Shown: positions 1-5,044 of the stretch, piece by piece
Position numbering within the stretch: the stretch's first letter is position 1
Layout: each line of letters opens with the position of its first letter
NCBI GenBank assembly: GCA_002401305.2
Contig: NVSO02000176.1
Location: 1 to 5,044, forward strand
Length of the DNA: 5,044 bases
From: Rhodobiaceae bacterium
GTDB lineage: Bacteria > Pseudomonadota > Alphaproteobacteria > Parvibaculales > Parvibaculaceae
Direction of reading: 5' to 3'
The notes under the pieces: generated by a model
The model's database searches: none
Told to the model about the DNA's origin: nothing
What the model saw: only the letters and a program-made list of their open reading frames with translations
Program-made: the position numbers and the translations under genes

Positions 1-1448
1 ACAGGCAGGCGCTCGCGGATACGCTCCAGCAGGAACGCGTTGCGGGCCCTGAACCAATGCTCCACGTCGGGAGAGGCACGCACCAGCAAAGGACGCCCTG
101 CGCAGGCTTCTTTCTCCACCGCGCGCATCAATTCATTGGCTACCGTGCCCCGGGTTTTAATACGGACAGGTGTGCCGGGGTTGGCGACTTCGGTCAACAA
201 TTTGTCGAGCGGCTCGCGCACGCGTTTGCGGGTCATTTCGATCAGGCCGAATTCTGACATGCCAGAGATTTGAGTAGGCACGCGGTCGCTCTCAAAGCCT
301 TCATTGAGCGCATCGACAATTTTCTGATTATTCTCAGGCTCATTCATGTGAATGAAGTCAATCACAATGAGACCGCCTGTGCCGCGCAATCGCAATTGCT
401 TGACGAGCATGTGGGCGGCTTCAAGGTTGGTTTTGACGCTGGTTTCTTCCAAGCCTGTGGCGGCTGTAAAGCGGCCAGAGTTCACGTCCACCGCTGTCAG
501 CGCCTCGGTGTTCTCAATGATGATCCAACCGCCTGAGGGCAGCTCCACGCGGGTTTCAAGCGCGCGTTCAATCTCACCGTCAATGTCATACATGTCGAAC
601 AGAGCGCCGGGGCCATTGTGCAGGTGGATACGGTCCAACATGGCGGGCATGGTGGCGGCGCAATAGGCCTTGGCTTCATTGTAGGCGTCGAGGTCATCAA
701 TGATGACACGCTTGGTGTCGAGCCCAGCGTAGTCGCGCATCGTTTTGGCGACCGGGTCGAGGTCGTGATAAACCACTGCGGGCGGTTTGGTGAGCTTTTG
801 AACTTCGCGCACCTTCTCCCATTGGGCAGCCAAGCGGCGGGCGTCTTCGATCAGCTCACTTTCGGTCGCCTCTAGAGCAGCCGTTCGCACGATGTACCCT
901 GCTGGGGCGCCGGTTACCCCGTGGGTGCCGAGTTTTTCGATGATACCTTCAACCATTGTGGTCAGGCGGGCGCGGTCGTCTTCATTTTCAATCCGGCGCG
1001 ACAAGGCGACGCCAGATTGGTTTGGTACCATCACCAATTGGCGACCGGCCAAGGTGACGTTGGCGGAGAGACGTGCGCCTTTATCGGCAATCGGGTCTTT
1101 TACCGCTTGCACCAAAATGGCTTGGCCTTCGGTGACACATTTGGAGATGGGTGGCAGTGTTTCTTCGTCCATGCTCATCAGCTCGCACAGGCATTTCGCC
1201 TCGCGCGCGCCCAGAAAGCCTGCCCGTTCTAATCCGATATCCACAAAGGCGGCTTGCATGCCGGGTAGAACCCGTTGCACCCGTCCCAGAAAAATATTCC
1301 CGAGAAGCGAGTGGCCCGCGCGGCCTGTTTTGGCGGTGAGGTCTTCTTCGCTTGTGCGTTCCAACACAAGGTCGGTTGGCACACCGTCTTCTACGACGGC
1401 AATGCGGGTCTCCCCCAGACCGACATTGATCAATACTTCTTCCGACAT
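1..1448 (-). CDS. rng: Ribonuclease E/G family endoribonuclease, C-terminus cut off by window edge
   Basis: Single-strand-specific endoribonuclease of the RNase E/G family, which processes rRNA precursors and starts mRNA decay in the cytoplasm. 482 codons are visible with no stop before the edge; E. coli RNase G is 489 residues, so little is probably missing. The S1 RNA-binding domain covers about residues 45-130, beginning LLGNIFLGRVQRVLPGMQAAFVDIG. The 5'-monophosphate sensor pair is R188-T189 in IVRTAA. The DNase I-like catalytic core carries the magnesium ligands D321 (AVDVNSG) and D364 (IVIDF), 43 residues apart as in E. coli RNase E D303/D346. The family's zinc-link CPxC motif is absent: after MTRKR (405-409) comes LDKLLTEVANPGTPVRIKTRGTV. 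The length fits an RNase G-like form without the long RNase E tail, but the end is not visible. The ATG at 1448 is fixed by an in-frame TGA three codons upstream, with a GAGGA ribosome-binding site. It lies 106 bases after maf on the same strand. Family certain; rng rather than rne is inferred. Confidence 0.93.
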   Translation of the reverse strand, partial: MSEEVLINVGLGETRIAVVEDGVPTDLVLERTSEEDLTAKTGRAGHSLLGNIFLGRVQRVLPGMQAAFVDIGLERAGFLGAREAKCLCELMSMDEETLPPISKCVTEGQAILVQAVKDPIADKGARLSANVTLAGRQLVMVPNQSGVALSRRIENEDDRARLTTMVEGIIEKLGTHGVTGAPAGYIVRTAALEATESELIEDARRLAAQWEKVREVQKLTKPPAVVYHDLDPVAKTMRDYAGLDTKRVIIDDLDAYNEAKAYCAATMPAMLDRIHLHNGPGALFDMYDIDGEIERALETRVELPSGGWIIIENTEALTAVDVNSGRFTAATGLEETSVKTNLEAAHMLVKQLRLRGTGGLIVIDFIHMNEPENNQKIVDALNEGFESDRVPTQISGMSEFGLIEMTRKRVREPLDKLLTEVANPGTPVRIKTRGTVANELMRAVEKEACAGRPLLVRASPDVEHWFRARNAFLLERIRERLP

Positions 1449-1554
1449 AAATCCTCACGGGCGCGCTCATCCTTCCGCCCCCAAGACGAATATCGGATTG
1501 AGTACCGCTGCCAACAATTTCAGTAATATGACACTAACATCACTCTTGCGCAGA
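1449..1554 (-). other. Spacer between maf and the RNase gene, no clear signal
   Basis: These 106 bases hold the ribosome-binding site of the RNase gene (GAGGA, three bases before its ATG) near 1450-1456. I see no terminator hairpin with a T-run and no convincing promoter. A TTGTTG hexamer spaced 17 bases from GATATT is the best match and is weak. A 5-bp GGGCG/CGCCC pairing lies just ahead of the ribosome-binding site and is too short to claim. Read-through from maf is the simplest reading. Confidence 0.4.
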
Positions 1555-2184
1555 TCAATAGAGAGGGAAGCCCAAACCCGACAAAAGATTTGCCGTCTCA
1601 TGTAAGGGCAAGCCGACAATCGCGCTATAGGACCCTGAGATTTCGCGCACATAGGCGCCAGCTCGGCCCTGAATCGCATAACCGCCTGCTTTGCCGTCCC
1701 ATTCGTGGCTTCCCACATAGGCTTCGAGCTCGGCGCGGGAGAGACGTTTGAACTGCACACGCGACACGATAAGCCGACTGTGCAAGGTCTCGCCTTTTTG
1801 AATGGCCACCCCGGTATAAACCTTATGGGCCCGTCCGCTCAACAGCGCCAAGCAGTCTCGCGCTTGGGCCTCAGTTTCAGCTTTGGGCAAAATGCGTCTG
1901 CCCACCGCCACCACGGTGTCTGCAGCCAAAATGAAACGGGAGGCATTTGGTGCAAGGGACTTTGCAGACGCTGCTGCTTTTTCCCGTGCCAACCGCTCGG
2001 CCAACTGACGCGGCAATTCGCCTTTGCGCGGGGTCTCATCAATGTCTGCGGGTACAATTTGAGAGGGCACCACGCCTATTTGCGCCAGCAATTGCACACG
2101 ACGCGGCGAGGCACTTGCCAACACCAGTTCAGGTGTCACAGCCTTGCTTGCGTCTTGTGCAGAATTTGTTTGGGGCTCAGACAT
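1555..2184 (-). CDS. maf: Maf family nucleoside triphosphate pyrophosphatase (YhdE-like, dTTP/UTP type)
   Basis: Cytoplasmic pyrophosphatase that hydrolyses nucleoside triphosphates, including modified pyrimidines, to monophosphates; Maf proteins have been proposed to clean the nucleotide pool and to influence septum formation. The 209-residue product carries the family marks in order: LASASPRR at 22-29, AADTVV with the probable catalytic D89, KAGGYAIQG at 165-173 and GSYSAIVGLPLHET at 184-197. The double arginine in SPRR and the KAGGYAIQG motif point to the YhdE (dTTP/UTP) branch rather than the YceF (m7GTP) branch; this is inference from motifs. The ATG at 2184 has a GAGG site eight bases upstream. 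An in-frame ATG at 2238 would add 18 residues unlike the family and lies inside the infA-end hairpin, so I rejected it. Even from 2184 there is an extra N-terminal stretch of about 18 residues before the conserved strand. It follows infA by 61 bases and precedes the RNase gene. Confidence 0.95.
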   Translation of the reverse strand: MSEPQTNSAQDASKAVTPELVLASASPRRVQLLAQIGVVPSQIVPADIDETPRKGELPRQLAERLAREKAAASAKSLAPNASRFILAADTVVAVGRRILPKAETEAQARDCLALLSGRAHKVYTGVAIQKGETLHSRLIVSRVQFKRLSRAELEAYVGSHEWDGKAGGYAIQGRAGAYVREISGSYSAIVGLPLHETANLLSGLGFPLY

Positions 2185-2230
2185 GGGGTCACCCTCACCC
2201 ACCGCCTCTGGTGTCAAACCACAGACGATG

Positions 2231-2264
2231 AAAAGCACATACCGCTTATTTAAAGCGGTATGTG
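2231..2264 (-). terminator. Hairpin spanning the infA stop codon, probable intrinsic terminator or attenuator
   Basis: A perfect 12-bp inverted repeat has arms at 2236-2247 and 2253-2264 with a 5-base loop. On the minus strand the second arm is followed by C, four T's and C. The first arm covers the last codons of infA, and the stop TAA (2248-2246) straddles the loop and the second arm. On the plus strand no T-run follows, so the orientation fits transcription of infA. The stem is half GC and the T-run is short, so termination may be partial, letting some transcripts continue into maf. Confidence 0.65.
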
Positions 2265-2464
2265 ATACGGCCTTTGGTTAGGTCATACGGGGTCATTTCA
2301 ACCTGGACCTTGTCACCTGCCAAAACACGAATACGGTTTTTCCGCATCTTGCCTGCAGTGTGCGCGATAATTTCGTGGCCATTTTCTAGCTCAACGCGAA
2401 ATGTCGCGTTAGGCAAGAGTTCAATAACCACACCGGGAAATTCTAGGAGTTCTTCCTTCGCCAT
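2246..2464 (-). CDS. infA: Translation initiation factor IF-1
   Basis: IF-1 binds the A site of the 30S ribosomal subunit and, with IF-2 and IF-3, controls start-codon and initiator tRNA selection. The product is 72 residues, the normal length, and is one complete OB-fold (S1-type) domain: [19 protein letters not shown] at the start, then [36 protein letters not shown], ending [15 protein letters not shown]. This is nearly the consensus sequence with no odd residue. The ATG at 2464 has an AAAGG ribosome-binding site six bases upstream. It has the longest upstream spacer in the window (165 bases), with a possible promoter of its own, and a hairpin over its stop codon. Both suggest it can be expressed separately from the genes on either side, as expected for a highly used translation factor. 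Identification is secure. Confidence 0.99.
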   Translation of the reverse strand: MAKEELLEFPGVVIELLPNATFRVELENGHEIIAHTAGKMRKNRIRVLAGDKVQVEMTPYDLTKGRITYRFK

Positions 2465-2483
2465 CTTCTACCTTTTTCTGGAA

Positions 2484-2545
2484 TTTTGCGGACAATGCGC
2501 AGGAAAGACCGGAAAATCAAGCGCCTCCTGCTCCAATCCGCAAAA
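2484..2545. repeat. Nested inverted repeat in the infA leader
   Basis: A perfect 9-bp inverted repeat, TTTTGCGGA at 2484-2492 and TCCGCAAAA at 2537-2545, encloses a second 6-bp one, GCAGGA at 2499-2504 and TCCTGC at 2526-2531. In RNA from the minus strand this could fold as two stacked stems with an internal loop and a 21-base terminal loop. It also brackets the candidate infA promoter, so it could instead act at the DNA level as an operator. No T-run directly follows on the minus strand, so it does not look like a terminator. Chance occurrence is not excluded. Confidence 0.4.
2492..2520 (-). promoter_or_regulatory. Candidate infA promoter
   Basis: On the minus strand TTGATT (2520-2515) is followed after 17 bases by CATTGT (2497-2492). 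The -35 part matches TTGA of the sigma-70 consensus and is preceded by C, as often in alphaproteobacteria. The -10 part matches TATAAT at only three positions. Transcription would start near 2485, about 20 bases before the infA ATG. The position is sensible but the match is weak. Confidence 0.27.
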
Positions 2546-2629
2546 AACAGCGATTTACAGGAAAAATGGCCCGATTTTCGGTACTTTCGCGCCCATATGT
2601 GGCTTTAGAGCAAACCAAAGGAGCGCTCT

Positions 2630-3091
2630 TTAGCCTTCATGCACCAGTAAATCGGGGGTGCCGAATCTTGCCATGAGCTGGCCTTCCAATTCAGTGCACA
2701 ACTGGCGGTAGGCCTCTAAGCGCTGTTCCCGGCTGCCGGTGCCATGGGTTGGGTCACTTGTCGGCCAATATTCCACCTCAAGCGACTGTGTCCGGGCCAG
2801 TTCATTCGCCGCTGTTTGAGCTTCTGGTGTTAGGCAGACAATAAGATCAAAGGTTGTCTCCGTCAGCATGTCAAAGCTTTTGGACAGGTGGTTACTCACA
2901 TCAATCCCGCGCTCTGCCATCACCGCCACAACAAAGGGGTCAACCTCGCGTGCCTCGACGCCCACTGTCTCAACATAGACAGATTGCCCGTACAGGTGCC
3001 TCATCAAAGCTCCTGCAATGGGCGAGCGCACCGAATTCAGGTTACAGGCAAAGAGGACCGCCTCGGGTTTCTGCTCAACTGCGATTGTCAT
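2630..3091 (-). CDS. Low-molecular-weight protein tyrosine phosphatase / ArsC-like family protein
   Basis: Cytoplasmic phosphatase fold of the low-molecular-weight PTPase family (153 residues, normal length). It keeps the CX5R(S) P-loop near the N-terminus: C16 nucleophile, R22, S23 in VLFACNLNSVRSP. It also keeps a late general-acid DP pair, D113-P114 in WPTSDP. The P-loop is unusual: the common C-x-G-N-x-C-R-S reads C-N-L-N-S-V-R-S, with leucine for glycine and valine for the second cysteine. The only cysteine in the region used by thioredoxin-coupled ArsC is C86, so the CX6C pair of that type is missing and arsenate reduction by that route is unlikely. No arsenic genes are nearby. The ATG at 3091 is fixed by an in-frame TGA three codons upstream; its AAGGG site is rather far (12 bases). 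It lies 45 bases after UPF0262. The natural substrate is unknown; a phosphatase activity is inferred from the retained C, R and D. Confidence 0.87.
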   Translation of the reverse strand: MTIAVEQKPEAVLFACNLNSVRSPIAGALMRHLYGQSVYVETVGVEAREVDPFVVAVMAERGIDVSNHLSKSFDMLTETTFDLIVCLTPEAQTAANELARTQSLEVEYWPTSDPTHGTGSREQRLEAYRQLCTELEGQLMARFGTPDLLVHEG

Positions 3092-3136
3092 GGAGTGTGG
3101 TCACCCTTGCTGGCAAGCCTAAAACGCCCCCGCGCC

Positions 3137-3637
3137 CTAGCCCTTAATGTGGAGAACACAAATCAGTGTGAACAATCTACGTGACGTATCGAAGTCCATC
3201 TCGATTTTACCCTCGAGACGGTCTTTCAATAATTGCGAGCCTTCATTGTGCAAGCCGCGCCGTCCCATATCGATGGCTTCAATTTGTGCGGGTGCAGCTG
3301 TTTTGATGGCGTCGTAATAGCTTTCGCAAATCAAAAAGTAGTCCTTGATGAGTCTGCGGAAGGGGGTCAAAGATAACATGACCTTACCGTAAGTTTCACC
3401 TGTCGCGCTTGCTAAGCGGACATCAAAAACCAACCGGTTTTCTTCAATCGATAAATGCAGGTCATAGGGGCCCGGCTCCGCGCCGACGGGTTGGAAGTTA
3501 TTTTCCTCCAACAGGTCATAGATCGCCACTTTGCGTTCATGTTCCACATCGGGGCCACGTCGCACAACAATCTTCTCGTCGAGGGTCAGATCTACAATCC
3601 TGTAAGGATTGTCAGCTGATATCGTCTCTCCGCCCAC
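3137..3637 (-). CDS. UPF0262 family protein, function unknown
   Basis: A conserved protein of unknown function found essentially in alphaproteobacteria, commonly beside hisD and infA. The 166 residues match the family throughout: [22 protein letters not shown] (31-52), [20 protein letters not shown], then [24 protein letters not shown], the highly conserved [17 protein letters not shown] and the end [16 protein letters not shown]. No signal peptide or membrane segment is visible; the protein is acidic and basic in patches and probably soluble. The start is GTG at 3637, giving about 13 residues before the conserved IVDLTLDE strand, with AGGG eight bases upstream. No in-frame ATG or GTG lies between it and the stop at 3664. 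It follows hisD by 76 bases and precedes the phosphatase-like gene by 45. The invariant HNEGS and ICESYYDAI segments suggest a functional site, but I cannot name a reaction. Confidence 0.93.
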   Translation of the reverse strand: MGGETISADNPYRIVDLTLDEKIVVRRGPDVEHERKVAIYDLLEENNFQPVGAEPGPYDLHLSIEENRLVFDVRLASATGETYGKVMLSLTPFRRLIKDYFLICESYYDAIKTAAPAQIEAIDMGRRGLHNEGSQLLKDRLEGKIEMDFDTSRRLFTLICVLHIKG

Positions 3638-3660
3638 CTTGGGTACCCTACTCTTAATCA

Positions 3661-3688
3661 GTTATTGGTTCACAAAACTAGTTTGCAA
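3661..3688 (-). promoter_or_regulatory. Weak promoter candidate upstream of UPF0262
   Basis: In the AT-rich hisD-UPF0262 spacer, minus-strand TTGCAA (3688-3683) is followed after 16 bases by AATAAC (3666-3661). Each hexamer matches four of six sigma-70 consensus bases. The start would be about 20 bases ahead of the GTG of UPF0262. The rest of the spacer (3638-3713) has no terminator: the AAACTAGTTT palindrome has no room for a loop and no T-run follows. Confidence 0.2.
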
Positions 3689-3713
3689 CTCACATGCTTT
3701 CAGATGTACCGGC

Positions 3714-5006
3714 TTAATTCAAGCGCACAGACACAGAGCGTCCGTGAGCGCTTAAGCCTTCGGCTTCGGCCAAGGCTACAGCGGCTGGACCAATTTTGCG
3801 TAGTGACGCGGCATCACAGCGCACAATGGATGTGCGTTTGATAAAATCAAGCACCGACAAGCCAGAGGAGAACCGAGCGGAGCGCGCTGTTGGCAAGACG
3901 TGATTGGTGCCTGCTACATAGTCGCCAATCGCTTCAGGCGTATAACGGCCGAGGAACATGGCACCTGCATTTCGAATTTTAGCCGCCAAAGGTTCGGGAT
4001 CATCCACCGCAATTTCTAAGTGCTCCGGCGCTAATTTGTCTACCAAAGGTACAGCGGCGTCTAGGCTTGGCACGGTAATCACAGCGCCAAACTCCTCCCA
4101 GCTTTCACGGGCAATGGCTTCGCGTGGCAACGTTTTCAGGTGCACCTGGATTGCTTCTTCAACTTGCGTGGCAAATGCCGCATCGTCGGTAATGAGGATG
4201 GACTGGGAAGACACATCATGTTCGGCTTGGCTCAGCAAGTCAGCGGCAATCCAATCGGGATTGTTTTGCCCATCTGCCAATACAAGAATTTCAGACGGCC
4301 CTGCAATCATATCAATGCCAACGGTGCCGAAGACTTGGCGCTTAGCGGCTGCCACATAGGCGTTGCCGGGTCCCACAATCTTATCAACCGGCGCAATCGT
4401 TTGTGTGCCGTAGGCCAAAGCGGCTACGCCTTGTGCGCCGCCAATTCGGTAAATCTCTGACACGCCAGACATTTTCGCCGCTGCCAGCACCAATTGGTTC
4501 ACCACCCCGTCAGGGGTAGGCACCACCATGACGATACGCTCCACGCCTGCAACCTGGGCCGGGATCGCGTTCATCAAAACCGAACTTGGATAGGCCGCTG
4601 TTCCACCGGGCACATAGAGGCCTGCTGCCCCCACTGCTGTCCAACGGTGTCCCAGCTCAACACCAGCTTCATCGGTGTAGCGCTCGTCTTCCGGCATTTG
4701 GCGCTTGTGAAAGTCCGTGATGCGCTGGGAGGCAACTTTAAGAGCCGCCAGCGTTTCTGGATCACACGCGGCCGGTGCTGCATCAATATCGGCTTGCGGG
4801 ATGCGCATTGTCTGGGCCGTCAGACCTTCGATCCGGTCAAACTTCTTGGTGTACTCAACAACCGCTTCATCTCCACGTGTACGCACTTGATCGATGATGT
4901 CAGCCACCACGGCATTCACATCATGGGACACTTCACGCTTTGCGGTAAGCAATTCAGCGAAGCGGGCGTCAAAATCTGGATCCTTAAGATCAATGCGATA
5001 CGTCAT
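3714..5006 (-). CDS. hisD: Histidinol dehydrogenase
   Basis: Zinc enzyme that carries out the last two steps of histidine synthesis, oxidising L-histidinol to L-histidinal and then L-histidine with two NAD+. The 430-residue product is full length. Motifs in order: GLYVPGGTAAYPSS (129-142), IGGAQGVAALAYGT (188-201), VGPGNAYV (211-218), DMIAGPSEI (232-240), SQAEHD (259-264), KLAPEHLE (324-331), GDYVAGTNHVLPT (361-373) and SAHGRSV near the end. By comparison with E. coli HisD, the zinc ligands are Q260, H263, D362 and H421, and the catalytic pair is E328-H329; all are present. I chose the ATG at 5006 because MTYRIDLKDPDFDARF fits the usual N-terminus; a TTG at 5021 would add five residues. The ribosome-binding site is weak (GAG six bases upstream), which may mean coupling to an upstream gene. 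No other his gene is in view. Identification is secure; the start is slightly uncertain. Confidence 0.98.
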   Translation of the reverse strand: MTYRIDLKDPDFDARFAELLTAKREVSHDVNAVVADIIDQVRTRGDEAVVEYTKKFDRIEGLTAQTMRIPQADIDAAPAACDPETLAALKVASQRITDFHKRQMPEDERYTDEAGVELGHRWTAVGAAGLYVPGGTAAYPSSVLMNAIPAQVAGVERIVMVVPTPDGVVNQLVLAAAKMSGVSEIYRIGGAQGVAALAYGTQTIAPVDKIVGPGNAYVAAAKRQVFGTVGIDMIAGPSEILVLADGQNNPDWIAADLLSQAEHDVSSQSILITDDAAFATQVEEAIQVHLKTLPREAIARESWEEFGAVITVPSLDAAVPLVDKLAPEHLEIAVDDPEPLAAKIRNAGAMFLGRYTPEAIGDYVAGTNHVLPTARSARFSSGLSVLDFIKRTSIVRCDAASLRKIGPAAVALAEAEGLSAHGRSVSVRLN

Positions 5007-5017
5007 GGGATACTCAA

Positions 5018-5044
5018 TCAATCATCTAAATTGTGGGAAGGCTC
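5018..5044 (-). CDS. Possible last codons of an upstream gene
   Basis: Read from the right edge, one minus-strand frame gives EPSHNLDD and then TGA at 5020-5018, eleven bases before the hisD ATG. Many alphaproteobacterial hisD genes follow a DUF2948 gene, and short acidic C-terminal tails are common there, so this could be its end. Eight residues cannot identify a protein, and the other two frames also reach stops (TAG, TGA) here. This is a guess from gene order. Confidence 0.2.
   Translation of the reverse strand, partial: EPSHNLDD

Noticed and set aside
1081..1470. 129-codon minus-strand frame starting 22 bases before the RNase ATG
   Set aside because: It has a GGAAGG touching its ATG, but it runs out of frame inside the RNase gene, the spacing is zero, and the product resembles no family.
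892..1605. 237-codon plus-strand open frame
   Set aside because: It lies antisense to the RNase gene, whose minus-strand frame shows full family motifs; the composition of the plus frame is arginine- and serine-rich with no recognisable domain.
1705..2253. 182-codon plus-strand open frame
   Set aside because: Antisense shadow of maf, without motifs, and rich in histidine, cysteine and glutamine as expected of a reverse-frame artefact.
2550..2590. Small CCGA-AAA-TCGG hairpin followed by a T-run after the phosphatase gene
   Set aside because: The stem is only four base pairs and the T-run begins four bases later, too weak for a terminator claim.
2615..2632. Near-palindrome GAGCGCTC with flanking AAAG/CTTT at the end of the phosphatase gene
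   Set aside because: The symmetry has no room for a hairpin loop and includes a bulge, so it does not support a terminator.
2262..2633. 123-codon plus-strand frame covering the infA leader
   Set aside because: Most of it is antisense to infA or spans its spacer; there is no ribosome-binding site of note and no domain.
3641..3648. 8-base palindrome GGGTACCC ahead of UPF0262
   Set aside because: Expected at this length by chance; no second copy or other operator feature was seen.
1..5044. Search for CRISPR arrays, tRNAs, insertion sequences, toxin-antitoxin or phage defence genes
   Set aside because: The window is almost entirely filled by six housekeeping or conserved genes; no direct repeat array, cloverleaf or transposase-like sequence was seen. 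I therefore do not claim a novel system here.

Overview
The window is a compact, single-strand gene block from an alphaproteobacterium with moderate GC content (roughly mid-50s percent by eye). All six recognised genes lie on the minus strand. Read in the direction of transcription, from high to low coordinates, they are hisD (histidinol dehydrogenase), a UPF0262 family gene, a low-molecular-weight phosphatase-like gene, infA (translation initiation factor IF-1), maf (nucleotide pyrophosphatase) and an RNase E/G family gene cut off by the left edge. This order is the familiar alphaproteobacterial hisD to infA to maf to RNase arrangement, and the UPF0262 protein is essentially restricted to that class. 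I cannot assign the order or genus.

Layout: 5007-5044 is the leader of hisD and may hold the last codons of an upstream gene. 3714-5006 is hisD. 3638-3713 is an AT-rich spacer with a weak promoter candidate. 3137-3637 is UPF0262, and after 45 bases the phosphatase-like gene occupies 2630-3091. 2465-2629 is the longest spacer, the infA leader, with a nested inverted repeat and a candidate promoter. 2246-2464 is infA; its stop codon lies in a perfect 12-bp hairpin followed by four T's, probably a terminator or attenuator. 1555-2184 is maf. 1449-1554 is a spacer in which I find no convincing signal. 1-1448 is the RNase gene without its end. No gene-free stretch exceeds 300 bases.

The genes do not form one pathway: one step of histidine synthesis, a core translation factor, a nucleotide-pool enzyme, an RNA-processing nuclease, and two proteins of unsettled role. 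Shared orientation and short spacers suggest co-transcription, but the infA-end hairpin and the long infA leader argue for at least two transcription units. I see no mobile element, CRISPR array, tRNA, rRNA or defence system. The points most worth a second look are the RNase lacking the zinc-link cysteines, the unusual phosphatase P-loop, the hairpin spanning the infA stop, and the inverted repeat in the infA leader.
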